Below, one piece after another: positions 53,723-63,024 of a DNA stretch of 64,000 bases. Below the pieces are notes generated by a model, which was given only the letters and a program-made list of their open reading frames with translations, did not search any database and was not told the origin of the DNA. The position numbers and the translations under genes are program-made. This DNA comes from Pseudomonas sp. GD03944 (GTDB lineage Bacteria > Pseudomonadota > Gammaproteobacteria > Pseudomonadales > Pseudomonadaceae), in contig NZ_JAOCAH010000009.1 in NCBI RefSeq assembly GCF_029839275.1, forward strand, positions 1-64,000, read 5' to 3'. Each line of letters starts with the position of its first letter. The first letter of the stretch is position 1.

Positions 53723-55225
53723 ATGAGCGACCAACAACTCGACCAACATGAACTGCAACAGGAAGAAAACAAGCTGATTGCCCAGCGCAAGGAAAAGCTT
53801 GCTGCCGTGCGCGAGCAGGGCAATGCCTTCCCGAACGATTTCCGCCGTGACAGCTACTGCGCGGACCTGCAGAAACAGTACGTCGACAAGACCAAGGAAG
53901 AGCTGGAAGCCGCCGCCATCCCGGTCCGGGTTGCCGGTCGCATCATGCTCAACCGGGGTTCGTTCATGGTGATCCAGGACATGACCGGTCGCATCCAGGT
54001 CTACGTCAACCGCAAGACCCTGCCGGAAGAGACCCTGGCCCAGGTCAAGACCTGGGACATGGGCGACATCATCGCCGCCGAAGGCACCCTGGCCCGTTCC
54101 GGCAAGGGCGACCTGTACGTCGAGATGACCAACGTGCGCCTGCTGACCAAGTCGCTGCGCCCGCTGCCGGACAAGCACCACGGCCTGACCGACACCGAGC
54201 AGCGCTACCGCCAGCGCTACGTCGACCTGATCGTCAACGAAGAAACCCGCCACACCTTCCGCGTTCGTTCGCAGGTGATCGCGCACATCCGCAAGTTCCT
54301 CGCCGAGCGTGATTTCCTCGAAGTGGAAACGCCGATGCTGCAGACCATCCCCGGCGGTGCGGCGGCCAAGCCGTTCGAAACCCATCACAACGCCCTGGAC
54401 ATGGCCATGTTCCTGCGCATCGCGCCGGAGCTGTACCTCAAGCGGCTTGTTGTTGGCGGGTTTGAAAAGGTATTCGAGATCAACCGCAACTTCCGTAACG
54501 AAGGCGTTTCGACCCGGCACAACCCCGAGTTCACCATGCTCGAGTTCTACCAGGCCTACGCCGACTACGAAGACAACATGGACCTGACCGAGGAACTGTT
54601 CCGCGAGCTGGCGCAGCTGGTCCTGGGCAGTACCGACGTGCCATACGGCGACAAGGTGTTCCACTTCGGCGAGCCGTTCGCGCGCCTGTCGGTCTTCGAC
54701 TCGATCCTCAAGTACAACCCGGACATCACCGCCGACGACCTCAACGATGTCGAGAAGGCCCGTGCCATCGCCAAGAAGGCTGGCGCCAAGCTGCTCGGCC
54801 ATGAAGGCCTGGGCAAGCTGCAGGTGATGATTTTCGAAGAACTGGTCGAGCACAAGCTGGAGCAGCCGCACTTCATTACCGAGTACCCGTTCGAGGTGTC
54901 GCCGCTGGCGCGCCGCAACGACAACAACCCCAACGTCACCGACCGCTTCGAGCTGTTCATCGGCGGCCGCGAGATCGCCAACGCCTACTCCGAGCTCAAT
55001 GACGCCGAAGACCAGGCCGAGCGTTTCCTGGCCCAGGTGGCCGAGAAGGACGCGGGCGACGACGAGGCCATGCACTTCGACGCCGACTTCGTTCGTGCCC
55101 TGGAGTACGGCATGCCGCCAACCGCCGGTGAGGGCATCGGCATCGACCGCCTGGTGATGCTGCTGACCAATTCGCCGTCGATTCGCGACGTGATTCTGTT
55201 CCCGCACATGCGCCCTCAAGCCTGA
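53723..55225 (+). CDS. lysS: Lysyl-tRNA synthetase, class II
   Basis: A 500-residue class II enzyme: N-terminal OB anticodon-binding domain (about 65-165, [19 protein letters not shown]) and a catalytic domain with motif 2 ([15 protein letters not shown]) and motif 3 ([10 protein letters not shown]). It charges tRNA-Lys. It lies downstream of prfB, the usual order, and ends in a strong terminator. Confidence 0.98.
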   Translation: MSDQQLDQHELQQEENKLIAQRKEKLAAVREQGNAFPNDFRRDSYCADLQKQYVDKTKEELEAAAIPVRVAGRIMLNRGSFMVIQDMTGRIQVYVNRKTLPEETLAQVKTWDMGDIIAAEGTLARSGKGDLYVEMTNVRLLTKSLRPLPDKHHGLTDTEQRYRQRYVDLIVNEETRHTFRVRSQVIAHIRKFLAERDFLEVETPMLQTIPGGAAAKPFETHHNALDMAMFLRIAPELYLKRLVVGGFEKVFEINRNFRNEGVSTRHNPEFTMLEFYQAYADYEDNMDLTEELFRELAQLVLGSTDVPYGDKVFHFGEPFARLSVFDSILKYNPDITADDLNDVEKARAIAKKAGAKLLGHEGLGKLQVMIFEELVEHKLEQPHFITEYPFEVSPLARRNDNNPNVTDRFELFIGGREIANAYSELNDAEDQAERFLAQVAEKDAGDDEAMHFDADFVRALEYGMPPTAGEGIGIDRLVMLLTNSPSIRDVILFPHMRPQA

Positions 55226-55230
55226 CGTTG

Positions 55231-55257
55231 AAAAAAGCCGCCTCCGGGCGGCTTTTT
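55231..55257 (+). terminator. Terminator of prfB-lysS
   Basis: Stem GCCGCC (55237-55242) with GGCGGC (55247-55252), loop TCCG, preceded by six A and followed by five T. Confidence 0.92.
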
Positions 55258-55326
55258 GTTGTGCGGTATTGGACTTATCCTGTCTGTGGATGCCGTTGTC
55301 CGATTGCGTCAGAGGACTGTCTTGCC

Positions 55327-56040
55327 GTGACTCGTACTCAAGCCAAAGAAAGCGCCACCACCGTTGCCAACGCCGTTGCCGAGAGCGTTCAGTACCAGGG
55401 CCGCAAGGCCAGCCGCCAGGGCAGCGAGCAACGCCGCCAGGCCATCCTCGATGCCGCCATGCGCATCATCGTCCGTGACGGGGTGCGTGCCGTGCGCCAC
55501 CGAGCGGTCGCCGCCGAGGCCGAAGTGCCGCTGTCGGCCACCACCTATTACTTCAAAGACATCAACGACCTGATCACCGACACCTTCGCCCGTTTCGTCG
55601 AGCGCAGTGCGGCGCACATGGCGGACTTCTGGAGCAGCACCCAGGGCCTGCTCCAGGAACAGGTCAGCCGCCTGGATGGCAGCACCGAGTCGCGCCGCCG
55701 GCTGGCCGACGAGATCGCCCGGGTGGCGGTGGAGTACGTTCGCCACCAGTTGCTGACCCGTCGCGAGCACCTGCTGGCCGAGCAGGCCTTCCAGCAGGAG
55801 GCGCTGCTCAACCCGCGTCTGCACGAGTTGGTGAAGGCGCACCGGCAGATTCTGCAGCAGGGTGTGACGCAGTTCTTCGAAGTGCTGGGTTCGCAGGAGC
55901 CCGAGCAGGATGCCAAGCTATTGACGGCTATTATCCTGCGGATGGAGTATCAGGGCCTGCTCGACGGCGTCGAACACCTGGACAACGAAGGCATGCTGGC
56001 CATTCTTAGACGCTACATGCACATGGTGCTGGGGCTTTGA
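55327..56040 (+). CDS. TetR family transcriptional regulator
   Basis: A 237-residue regulator. After about 30 variable residues there is a TetR-type HTH (QAILDAAMRIIVRDGVRAVRHRAVAAEAEVPLSATTYYF, about 36-75) and a helical ligand domain. The GTG at 55327 is chosen because no ATG lies between the lysS terminator and the HTH, with AGAGGA upstream. Ligand and targets unknown. A lipoprotein gene follows after 122 bp. Confidence 0.88.
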   Translation: MTRTQAKESATTVANAVAESVQYQGRKASRQGSEQRRQAILDAAMRIIVRDGVRAVRHRAVAAEAEVPLSATTYYFKDINDLITDTFARFVERSAAHMADFWSSTQGLLQEQVSRLDGSTESRRRLADEIARVAVEYVRHQLLTRREHLLAEQAFQQEALLNPRLHELVKAHRQILQQGVTQFFEVLGSQEPEQDAKLLTAIILRMEYQGLLDGVEHLDNEGMLAILRRYMHMVLGL

Positions 56041-56162
56041 CCGGCCACCGTGTCGCACGCTCGATCGATCGCAATACAGGGGCATCCGCCAGGCCTTGGG
56101 GCCGGGCGTGATGCAGGCTGTGGGTAAATGGATATCCGGACCGCTGCACTAAGGAGCAAACG

Positions 56163-56714
56163 ATGAACGCCTGGCGTGTATTGGTCGCCGTGTCATTCCT
56201 GTTGTTGAGTGGTTGCCTGGTCACGTTCAAGGATCCGATCCCCGCCAATGAGGCGGCCCCCATACCGCTGCTGGGCGAATGGGCGCGCAAGAACGAATGG
56301 GGCGAGCAGCAGTACCTGGAAATCATCCGGGCCGGCTCCAACGTCTACAAGGCCAAGACCTATGAAGACAGCCCGGAGAACCTGGAAGGCCTCACCGAAT
56401 ACAGCTTCACCGTCTCCCACCATGGGCGGCGTTGGTACCTGTCGGCGGGCCTGCCGAAGAGCCTGGGGGCGAACTTCGCCATCGCCGGTTTCGAGCTGAC
56501 CACCGACAACGAGCTGGTCATCTACAACCTCGACGTCGACCGGGTCCTGCAGGAGCTGGAACAGGGGCAACTGGAAGGGGCGGTGGTCGACACCCCCCAT
56601 GGCGACGGTGCGCTGATCACCAGCCCGCTGGACAAGGTCTTCGCCTACCTGGATGACCAGGCCAATTCCGACGTCTTCATCGAGGTGGCGCGTTATCAGC
56701 GGGTCGGGCCGTGA
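56163..56714 (+). CDS. Hypothetical lipoprotein
   Basis: A 183-residue lipoprotein with lipobox LLLSGC (Cys18) and an acidic beta-rich body (LLGEWARKNEWGEQQYLEI). Family not recognised beyond being conserved in Pseudomonas (from memory). AAGGAG precedes the ATG. It is followed 28 bp later by the QEGLA gene and may be co-transcribed. Confidence 0.78.
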   Translation: MNAWRVLVAVSFLLLSGCLVTFKDPIPANEAAPIPLLGEWARKNEWGEQQYLEIIRAGSNVYKAKTYEDSPENLEGLTEYSFTVSHHGRRWYLSAGLPKSLGANFAIAGFELTTDNELVIYNLDVDRVLQELEQGQLEGAVVDTPHGDGALITSPLDKVFAYLDDQANSDVFIEVARYQRVGP

Positions 56715-56742
56715 GCGCCCTGACCGCAACATCGAGGGTGTG

Positions 56743-58038
56743 ATGAACAGTCACCAAGAGCTGGACGACTACCAACTGATCGTGCGGGCGCTGTCCGACC
56801 GTATCGTCGAGGCGCAAACTCCGATCCGCGTGCTGGACGCGGTGAAGTGGGGCGACAACGTGCGCAAGGCGTTCCTCAAGGACAAGGGCCGCGAGCTGCC
56901 GGCCATCGACCGGGCCTACTACGAGGCGAGGCCACTGGCGTTCGACCCGGCGGCGAAGAAGCTCGAACTGCAGAACATCGAGCGCGACATCACCCGCCAG
57001 CTCGGCCAGTTCAACCCGGTCGGGCAGATCATGCGGCGCATGTGCCGCGAATACCGCATGGTGATCCGCATGCTCGAGGCCCGGGGCACCCCGGATTTCG
57101 GCCTGATCTCCCAGGAGCTCTACGGCGCGGCCTCCGACGCCTTCCATGCCGGCGACCCAACCCTGGCCGACCTCGGCCTGATGTTCTCCGACTACCTGAA
57201 CAAGATCGATGACCGTGGCGACCTCAAGGACGAACCCAAGACCCTGACCGCCAAGGATGCCGTGCAGCTGTTGCAAAGCCGGCTGAACCTGGTGTTCGGC
57301 GAGGAGGAGGGCACCATCCGGGTGTTCGAGTCCGACGGTATCCTGGCCGATGCGGCCGCCGGGGCCGACTACATCAAGATCCGCGCCGATGCGATGTTCA
57401 ACGAACGTGACGTCAAGGCGCTGGAAGTGCATGAAGGGCTGGTGCACGTCGCCACCACCCTGAATGGCCAGAACCAGCCGATCTGCACCTTTCTGGCCAA
57501 GGGGCCTCCCTCGTCCACCGTGACCCAGGAAGGCCTGGCGATCCTCATGGAGGTCATCGCCTTCGCCTCCTACCCGACCCGCCTGCGCAAGCTGACCAAC
57601 CGCACCCGCGCGATCCACATGGCCGAGCAGGGCGCGGATTTCATTCAGGTCTGCGATTTCTACCGCGAGCAGGGCTTCAGCCTGGAGCAGAGCTACAGCA
57701 ATGCCAGTCGCGCCTTCCGCGGCTCCAGCCCCACCGGCCTGCCTTTCACCAAGGACCTGTCCTACCTGAAAGGCTTCATCATGATCTACAACTACATCCA
57801 GCTCGCCGTGCGCAAGGGCAAGCTGGAGCAGATCCCCTTGCTGTTCTGCGGCAAGACCACCCTCGAAGACATGCGCACCCTGCGCCAACTGGTCGATGAA
57901 GGCCTGGTGACCGCGCCCAAGTACCTGCCCCAGCAGTTCCGCGACCTCAACTCGCTGTCGGCCTGGATGTGCTTCTCCAACTTCCTCAACCACCTGAGCC
58001 TGGACCGCATCGAAGCGGACTACGCCAATATCCTCTGA
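56743..58038 (+). CDS. QEGLA-motif protein (DUF1704, MATCAP-like metallopeptidase fold)
   Basis: A 431-residue protein of the 'flavohemoglobin expression-modulating QEGLA motif' family (DUF1704). It has an HExxxH motif at His230-Glu231-x3-His235 (HEGLVH), and the family-naming QEGLA supplies Glu263 as a likely third zinc ligand. The same fold and motif occur in the human tubulin carboxypeptidases MATCAP1/2, so peptidase activity is plausible; the bacterial substrate is unknown. Start: ATG 56743 after GAGGGTGTG; the longer frame overlaps the lipoprotein gene. Confidence 0.85.
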   Translation: MNSHQELDDYQLIVRALSDRIVEAQTPIRVLDAVKWGDNVRKAFLKDKGRELPAIDRAYYEARPLAFDPAAKKLELQNIERDITRQLGQFNPVGQIMRRMCREYRMVIRMLEARGTPDFGLISQELYGAASDAFHAGDPTLADLGLMFSDYLNKIDDRGDLKDEPKTLTAKDAVQLLQSRLNLVFGEEEGTIRVFESDGILADAAAGADYIKIRADAMFNERDVKALEVHEGLVHVATTLNGQNQPICTFLAKGPPSSTVTQEGLAILMEVIAFASYPTRLRKLTNRTRAIHMAEQGADFIQVCDFYREQGFSLEQSYSNASRAFRGSSPTGLPFTKDLSYLKGFIMIYNYIQLAVRKGKLEQIPLLFCGKTTLEDMRTLRQLVDEGLVTAPKYLPQQFRDLNSLSAWMCFSNFLNHLSLDRIEADYANIL

Positions 58039-58084
58039 TTCGCGCCGCTCCGGCGCTGCAGCAACCACGTACAGGGAGTACGAC

Positions 58085-58744
58085 ATGGAACACTCGGTTT
58101 TCGAGCGGCAAGGACAGCTTACGGATCGGACCATCAGCCCGGGGGCCTACAACCTGGTCATTGGCCTGACCCTGCTCTGGGGCTTTCTGATCAACTGGTG
58201 GATGGTCGATACGATCAGCACCGAATGGATACGCAGCATCAACAGCTGGGTGTTCTTCGGTGGCTACTTCGCGTGCTGCATGTTCGGCATCTACCTGTTC
58301 AGCCGTTCGACCCATCCGCTGGTGAGTTTCCTGGGCTACAACCTGGTGGTCGTGCCGTTCGGGCTGATCATCAACCTGGTGGTCAGTCGCTACGACCCGA
58401 GCCTGGTGCTGGAGGCGATCCGCATCACCGCCCTGGTGACGGTGGCAATGATGGTACTGGGCACGCTGTTTCCGGCGTTCTTCGAGCGGATCGCCTCGGC
58501 GTTAACCGTGGCGTTGCTGCTGGTGATCATCGTGGAGCTGGTGGAAATCTTCGTGTTCGGCATCCACCATGGCATCCTCGACTGGATCGTGGTGCTGATC
58601 TTCTGCGGTTACATTGGCTATGACTGGGGGCGCGCCAACCAGATTCCGAAGACCCTGGACAACGCGATCGACAGCGCCGCTGCGCTCTACATGGACATCA
58701 TCAACCTGTTCCTGCGCATTCTGCGGATACTCGGACGCAAATGA
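58085..58744 (+). CDS. Bax inhibitor-1 family membrane protein
   Basis: A 219-residue inner-membrane protein with seven predicted TM segments. The C-terminal pattern YDWGRANQIPKTLDNAIDSAAALYMDIINLFL is typical of the BI-1/YccA/YbhL family, which includes pH-sensitive calcium leak channels (BsYetJ); the acidic pair in the last helix region is retained. Role here unknown. GGGAG before the ATG. It follows the QEGLA gene by 46 bp. Confidence 0.88.
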   Translation: MEHSVFERQGQLTDRTISPGAYNLVIGLTLLWGFLINWWMVDTISTEWIRSINSWVFFGGYFACCMFGIYLFSRSTHPLVSFLGYNLVVVPFGLIINLVVSRYDPSLVLEAIRITALVTVAMMVLGTLFPAFFERIASALTVALLLVIIVELVEIFVFGIHHGILDWIVVLIFCGYIGYDWGRANQIPKTLDNAIDSAAALYMDIINLFLRILRILGRK

Positions 58745-58853
58745 TCGGCCGGTTACGCGGTCTGTTTCGGGTAACCCATACTGCCGTTCACCTGTGAACG
58801 AAGCCTGACCAGCCCGGGTCAACCCGGGACCTGAAGCCCAAGGAGACCCGTAC

Positions 58854-59603
58854 ATGCCCAGCCATCAACTCGACTATGAAATCCTCGGCGCGTCGGCGCA
58901 GTCCGTGGAGATCATCCTCGACCCCGGTGAAACGGTGATCGCCGAGGCCGGCGCGATGAACTACATGACCGACGGTGTGCGCTTCGAAACGCGCATGGGC
59001 GACGGTGCCGCCAGCGGTGTGCTGGGCAAGCTGTGGGGGGCGGGCAAGCGCCTGCTCACCGGCGAGTCGCTGTTCATGACCCACTTCTCCAACGCCGGCA
59101 AGCAGCAGGCGCGGGTGGCGTTCGCGGCGCCATACCCGGGCACCGTGGTGCCGATCCAGCTGGCGGAGGTCGGCGGCACGCTGATCTGCCAGAAGGACGC
59201 CTTTCTCTGCGCGGCCCACGGCACGTCCATCGGCATCAGTTTCAACAAGCGCCTGGGAGCCGGGTTCTTCGGCGGTGAAGGGTTCATCCTGCAGAAGCTC
59301 CAGGGCGATGGCCTGGCCTTCGTGCACGCGGGCGGCACGGTCATCCGCAAGCAGCTGAACAACGAGACCCTGCGCCTGGACACTGGCTGCCTGGTGGGCT
59401 TCACCAGCGGCATCGATTACGACATCGCCCTGGCCGGCGGCCTGCGCAGCATGCTGTTCGGCGGCGAAGGCATCCTGCTGGCGACCCTCAAGGGCACCGG
59501 CACGGTATGGATTCAGAGCCTGCCGTTCTCCCGACTGGCCGAGCGGGTGTACGAGGCCACCTTCCGCGCGCGCGAGGAAGTACGCGCCGGCGGCAAGCAA
59601 TGA
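58854..59603 (+). CDS. AIM24/TIGR00266 family protein
   Basis: A 249-residue glycine-rich beta protein of the AIM24 (TIGR00266) family: [45 protein letters not shown] and [19 protein letters not shown]. Yeast Aim24 acts in mitochondrial inner-membrane organisation; the bacterial role is unknown. AAGGAG precedes the ATG. Its stop overlaps the next start (ATGA), so three genes from 58854 to 60801 are coupled. Confidence 0.9.
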   Translation: MPSHQLDYEILGASAQSVEIILDPGETVIAEAGAMNYMTDGVRFETRMGDGAASGVLGKLWGAGKRLLTGESLFMTHFSNAGKQQARVAFAAPYPGTVVPIQLAEVGGTLICQKDAFLCAAHGTSIGISFNKRLGAGFFGGEGFILQKLQGDGLAFVHAGGTVIRKQLNNETLRLDTGCLVGFTSGIDYDIALAGGLRSMLFGGEGILLATLKGTGTVWIQSLPFSRLAERVYEATFRAREEVRAGGKQ

Positions 59604-60484
59604 TCCGCGCCCTCGGCCTGCTGCTGGCCAGCCTGCTCCTGTCGGGGTGCAGCGGGCTGCTGTTCTACCCGGAGCGCGGCCTGCCGTTCACCCCGGAACG
59701 GGCGAAGCTGGAATACCGTGACGTGACCCTGCAGGCCGAGGATGGCACGCGCCTGCATGGCTGGTGGCTGCCGGTGAAGGAGGGCGTTGCCTTGAAGGGC
59801 ACCGTGCTGCACCTGCACGGCAATGGCGGCAACCTGGCGACCCACCTGGGCGGCAGTTGGTGGCTGCCGGAGCAGGGCTACCAGGTCCTGATGCTGGATT
59901 ACCGCGGCTACGGCCGGTCCGAGGGCAAACCGAGCCTGCCGGCGGTCTACCAGGACATCGAAGCCGCCTTCACCTGGCTGGAGCAGGCGCCGGAAACCCA
60001 AGGGGTACCGCTGGTGGTGCTGGGGCAAAGCCTGGGCGGCGCACTGGCCGTGCATTACCTGGCCGAGCACCCGCAGCAGCGGGCGAAGCTGTCGGCCCTG
60101 GTGCTCGATGGCGTACCGGCCAGCTACCGCGACAGCGCCCGCTATGCGCTGAGCACCGGCTGGCTGACCTGGCCGTTGCAGGTGCCCCTGAGCTGGCTGA
60201 TACCGGACGGCGACAGCGCGATCCGCGCGGTGTCGCGGCTCGACGGATTGCCCCTGCTGCTCTACCACAGCCTTGACGATGACATCGTGCCGCTTTCCAA
60301 TGGCGTGCGCTTGTATCAAGCTGCGCCCGCGCCACGGTTGTTCCAGCCAACCCGTGGCGGGCATGTACAAACCTTTGCCGACCCGACGTGGCGCCAGGTC
60401 ATGCTGCTGTTCATGAGCGATCCGCGCGGTTTCACTGGCCTGCGTCGTCTGGCTGAAGTCCCCAATCCTGAGAGTCCACAATGA
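59600..60484 (+). CDS. Alpha/beta hydrolase lipoprotein
   Basis: A 294-residue lipoprotein (lipobox LLLSGC, Cys17) with an alpha/beta hydrolase domain: oxyanion motif HLHGNGGN, nucleophile elbow GQSLGGAL, acid in HSLDDDIVP and catalytic His in RGGHVQTF. It looks like the BEM46/YfhR-type serine hydrolases. It overlaps the AIM24 gene and the next gene by four bases each, so the three are one translation unit. Confidence 0.87.
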   Translation: MIRALGLLLASLLLSGCSGLLFYPERGLPFTPERAKLEYRDVTLQAEDGTRLHGWWLPVKEGVALKGTVLHLHGNGGNLATHLGGSWWLPEQGYQVLMLDYRGYGRSEGKPSLPAVYQDIEAAFTWLEQAPETQGVPLVVLGQSLGGALAVHYLAEHPQQRAKLSALVLDGVPASYRDSARYALSTGWLTWPLQVPLSWLIPDGDSAIRAVSRLDGLPLLLYHSLDDDIVPLSNGVRLYQAAPAPRLFQPTRGGHVQTFADPTWRQVMLLFMSDPRGFTGLRRLAEVPNPESPQ

Positions 60485-60801
60485 GCGAACGCAATCCCAT
60501 CCCTCTGATCCTCACCGGTATCGGCAGCATCTGCGCCACGGTGGCGGTGCTCGGCTATTACGGCTACCTGCACATCGCCAAGCCCGAAGATGCGTTGCTG
60601 CTGTCGGAATTCACCATGCTCAAGACCATCCCGGGCGAGGACTACAAGGTGTCGCTCAAGCCTGCCAGCCAGGTGGCGCAGTGCATCGATGGGATCGTGG
60701 TGCTGTTCGACATGGAGCAGAAAGGCCTGTCCGGGGTGCTGGTCGATCAGCGCAAGCAGGCCGTGCGCTGCACCGGCGGCATGGGCGGCGCGGCCCAGTA
60801 A
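60481..60801 (+). CDS. Small single-TM hypothetical protein
   Basis: A 106-residue protein with one N-terminal TM segment (about 8-28, PLILTGIGSICATVAVLGYYG) and a short soluble tail. Family not recognised. It overlaps the lipoprotein-hydrolase gene by four bases (ATGA) and is the last gene of this run. Confidence 0.72.
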   Translation: MSERNPIPLILTGIGSICATVAVLGYYGYLHIAKPEDALLLSEFTMLKTIPGEDYKVSLKPASQVAQCIDGIVVLFDMEQKGLSGVLVDQRKQAVRCTGGMGGAAQ

Positions 60802-60829
60802 GGGCCGGCGGTCCTGTCTGCTGACCGCC

Positions 60830-60857
60830 GGGCTTGCGGCCAAGGCCGCTCCTACAG
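60830..60857. repeat. REP-type palindrome
   Basis: GCTTGCGGCCAAGGCCGC followed by TCCTACAG, with stem GCGGCC-AA-GGCCGC (60836-60849). This is the form of common Pseudomonas REP sequences (from memory). Confidence 0.6.
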
Positions 60858-60892
60858 TTATGTAGAAGTATCCGGGCCGACATGCACCCATG

Positions 60893-60919
60893 AAAAAGCC
60901 CCGCCGAAGCGGGGCTTTT
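60893..60919. terminator. Bidirectional terminator
   Basis: Stem GCCCCGC (60898-60904) with GCGGGGC (60909-60915), loop CGAA, flanked by five A and four T. Serves the convergent genes ending at 60801 and 60936. Confidence 0.88.
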
Positions 60920-60935
60920 CACTATCGGACAGTAC

Positions 60936-61724
60936 TCAGCCCTGACCCATCGACGAGCGCGGGGCGACCGGCTTCGAGTCATTGGAGATGGTCACTTCCA
61001 CGCGACGGTTCATGGCACGGCCCGAGGCGTCGCTGTTGCTGGCGACCGGGTATTCCTTGCCATAGCCCTGGGCGACGATGCGCTCGGGGGACACGCCCAT
61101 TTTCACCAGGGCGGTGCGTACCGCGTTGGCGCGGCGCTCCGACAGGCTCTGGTTATAGGCGGCCGAACCGGTGCTGTCGGTGTAGCCCTCGATGATCACC
61201 TGGCGCTCCGGGTTCTCCTGGAGGAAGGTTGCCAGTTTATTCACGTTGCCCAGGCCGTTGGTCTTCAGCTCCGAGCGGTCGACGTCGAACAGCACGTCAC
61301 CGAAGGTCACCAGGGTGCCGCGCTCGGTCTGCTTGGCCTGCAGGTCCATCTGCAACTTGCGGATCTGCTGGTCGCGGGCGTCGAGGCGAGCCTGGGCGCG
61401 CTGGGCCGCGGTCTGCTCCAGGTTCTGCTCGGCGGTGCGCAGGGCGATGGTCTGGCGGGCGACTTCGACGCGCTGGGTGGTGAGGTACGACAGCTGGTCG
61501 ACCTTCTTCTCGTCGGCGTCGTTGCGGTAGGCCTGCTCGGCCTTGTCGAGCATGTCGCTCGCGTCCTTGGTTTCCAGCGCCGCCAGCTTGCTGGCCTGCG
61601 GGTCTGTCTGCAGGGTCGCGTAGTTGCTGCGGGCCTGTTCCAGGTTGACGTTGGGCTGCGAAGAACAGGCGGCAAGTCCAACGCTCAGGGCCAGCAGGGC
61701 GGGGATCATCACTTGATTACGCAT
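60936..61724 (-). CDS. OmpA-family lipoprotein (PA3692/LptF-like)
   Basis: A 262-residue outer-membrane lipoprotein: lipobox GLAAC (Cys20), a helical/coiled segment (about 25-130), and a C-terminal OmpA peptidoglycan-binding domain with GYTDSTGS and NQSLSERRANAVRTAL and the conserved NRRVEV. By context and form it matches P. aeruginosa PA3692 (lipotoxin F, not the LPS-exporter LptF). It anchors the outer membrane to peptidoglycan. It lies 47 bp after the DUF4398 gene and is in one operon with it. Confidence 0.9.
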   Translation of the reverse strand: MRNQVMIPALLALSVGLAACSSQPNVNLEQARSNYATLQTDPQASKLAALETKDASDMLDKAEQAYRNDADEKKVDQLSYLTTQRVEVARQTIALRTAEQNLEQTAAQRAQARLDARDQQIRKLQMDLQAKQTERGTLVTFGDVLFDVDRSELKTNGLGNVNKLATFLQENPERQVIIEGYTDSTGSAAYNQSLSERRANAVRTALVKMGVSPERIVAQGYGKEYPVASNSDASGRAMNRRVEVTISNDSKPVAPRSSMGQG

Positions 61725-61771
61725 GGTCGGGTCATCCTTTATCGATAGGTGGAGTCAGTGCGCGTCGGGGC

Positions 61772-62191
61772 TCAGTTGCCGGTCTGGGGCAGGGTCTGAG
61801 TGCCGCGCAGGCTTTCTTCACGCAGGTCCTGAATGCCTTGCTGGGCGTTCTGCAGGGCTTTTTCGGCTTTGGCCGCCTGGGTCTTGCGTTCGGCCACGCG
61901 GGCATCCCATTCCGCCTGTTCGGCGAGGCGCTTGGCTTCTTCGTAGTTTTCTTCGTGCATCTGCAGCTCGGCTTGCTTGAGCTTGTCCTGCGCCATCTTC
62001 ATTTCCACGGCAGCGAACTCGGTACCGCCGGCGCTCACGGCGTTGTTCACTGCCGACTGGGTCACGGCGAGCTGTTCGGTGGGCGGGTTGCTGGCGCAAC
62101 CGACGAGCAGCAGGGAGCCACCGATGGCCAGGGCGGCGAGTTTCCAGCTGTGCAGCGTGGTACGTGGCGATTGGGTGGTGTTGATGATCAT
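61772..62191 (-). CDS. DUF4398 lipoprotein
   Basis: A 139-residue lipoprotein with lipobox LLVGC (Cys32) and a helical, coiled-coil DUF4398 body (QDKLKQAELQMHEENYEEAKRLAEQAEWDA). First gene of the pair with the OmpA-like lipoprotein. Function unknown; likely periplasmic, attached to the outer membrane. Confidence 0.87.
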   Translation of the reverse strand: MIINTTQSPRTTLHSWKLAALAIGGSLLLVGCASNPPTEQLAVTQSAVNNAVSAGGTEFAAVEMKMAQDKLKQAELQMHEENYEEAKRLAEQAEWDARVAERKTQAAKAEKALQNAQQGIQDLREESLRGTQTLPQTGN

Positions 62192-62492
62192 GGTTTCAGC
62201 TCCATTGCGAGTTTCCTGGTTCAGATTCGGTTCCCATGATGGTCACCAGCCAACACTCGGACCGGGTTTGCGAAGGGCAGTGCGCGAAGGGCGGCATCTG
62301 CGCTAGCAATGACCGTTGGTCGGCGCGGCATGTTTTTTCTGAGTCTGGAAAAAGCTGAAACGTTCAAAAAAAATTACAAAATTTGATTTTTACGGCGATT
62401 TTCAGCGGTTTAAGCAGCTTGGTGAATTTAATTTCGCACGCGCACAAAGCCGCCCCGCTCCCGATGGGGAGGGGGCGCTGAGCGGGACGGCG
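62192..62492. other. 301-bp upstream region of the DUF4398/OmpA operon
   Basis: No gene seen. The right half (62330-62410) is AT-rich, unlike the surroundings, and holds the possible sigma-22 promoter. The left half is the operon leader. Confidence 0.6.
62338..62365 (-). promoter_or_regulatory. Possible AlgU (sigma-22) promoter
   Basis: On the minus strand: GAACGT (62365-62360), 17-bp spacer, TCAGA (62342-62338), close to the AlgU pattern GAACTT-N16/17-TCTGA. From memory, the P. aeruginosa homologous pair is AlgU-controlled. The leader would be about 140 bases. Confidence 0.4.
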
Positions 62493-62837
62493 TCAGTGGC
62501 TGGTGCTGTCCTGCTGGTTCTGCATGTCGTGCAGGTACTTGCGCGACAGCGCCAGGAAGCGCGGTGTAGGGCCGATGTCTTCGTACAGGGGATGGCCTTC
62601 TTCATCGGTAGCCACGACCTGGCTGCCCTTCACATAGGGCAGGCTGGTTTCCAGCTCTTCCAGGGCGGCGCCGATCAGCTCGCCGATGATGTCTTCCGGG
62701 CGTCGCTTGGGGTACATCTCGGAAAGCGCGGCCAGGCGTGCGGCGGCTTCAAGGTCCAGGTGGATGTGGTAAGGGCTCATGCTCAGGCGGCCCTTTGCAT
62801 TCTGTTCCCAATGGCGAACAAGCTCGCGAATCTTCAT
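62493..62837 (-). CDS. Hypothetical protein, conserved in Pseudomonas
   Basis: A 114-residue soluble protein beginning MKIRELVRHWEQNAKGRLSM, then a helical middle (LDLEAAARLAALSEMYPKRRPEDIIGELI) that recalls a ribbon-helix-helix-type segment, and an acidic tail. Sometimes labelled a pilus tip component, which nothing in the sequence supports. The start at 62837 is used; the frame extends to 62873. Confidence 0.65.
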   Translation of the reverse strand: MKIRELVRHWEQNAKGRLSMSPYHIHLDLEAAARLAALSEMYPKRRPEDIIGELIGAALEELETSLPYVKGSQVVATDEEGHPLYEDIGPTPRFLALSRKYLHDMQNQQDSTSH

Positions 62838-63024
62838 GGTGTCCTCATCCTGTGGCGACTCGTGGTAGGCCACGTTGCGGTCAGGTTGCGGGAGCGGGCC
62901 CTTGTGAAGCCCGCCCTTATAAGCCTAGACCGCGTGCAGCGGCCATCGGTTCGGTGTCGAACCCTTGTAAGAACCTGTCGCGCTGGGCACTCTTGAGGCT
63001 CAGGGGATCAGCGGAGAGTCAGCC

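Noticed and set aside
62493..62837. 'Type 1 pili tip component' label for the 114-residue protein
   Set aside because: No signal peptide, cysteines or pilin-like strands, and no pilus genes nearby.
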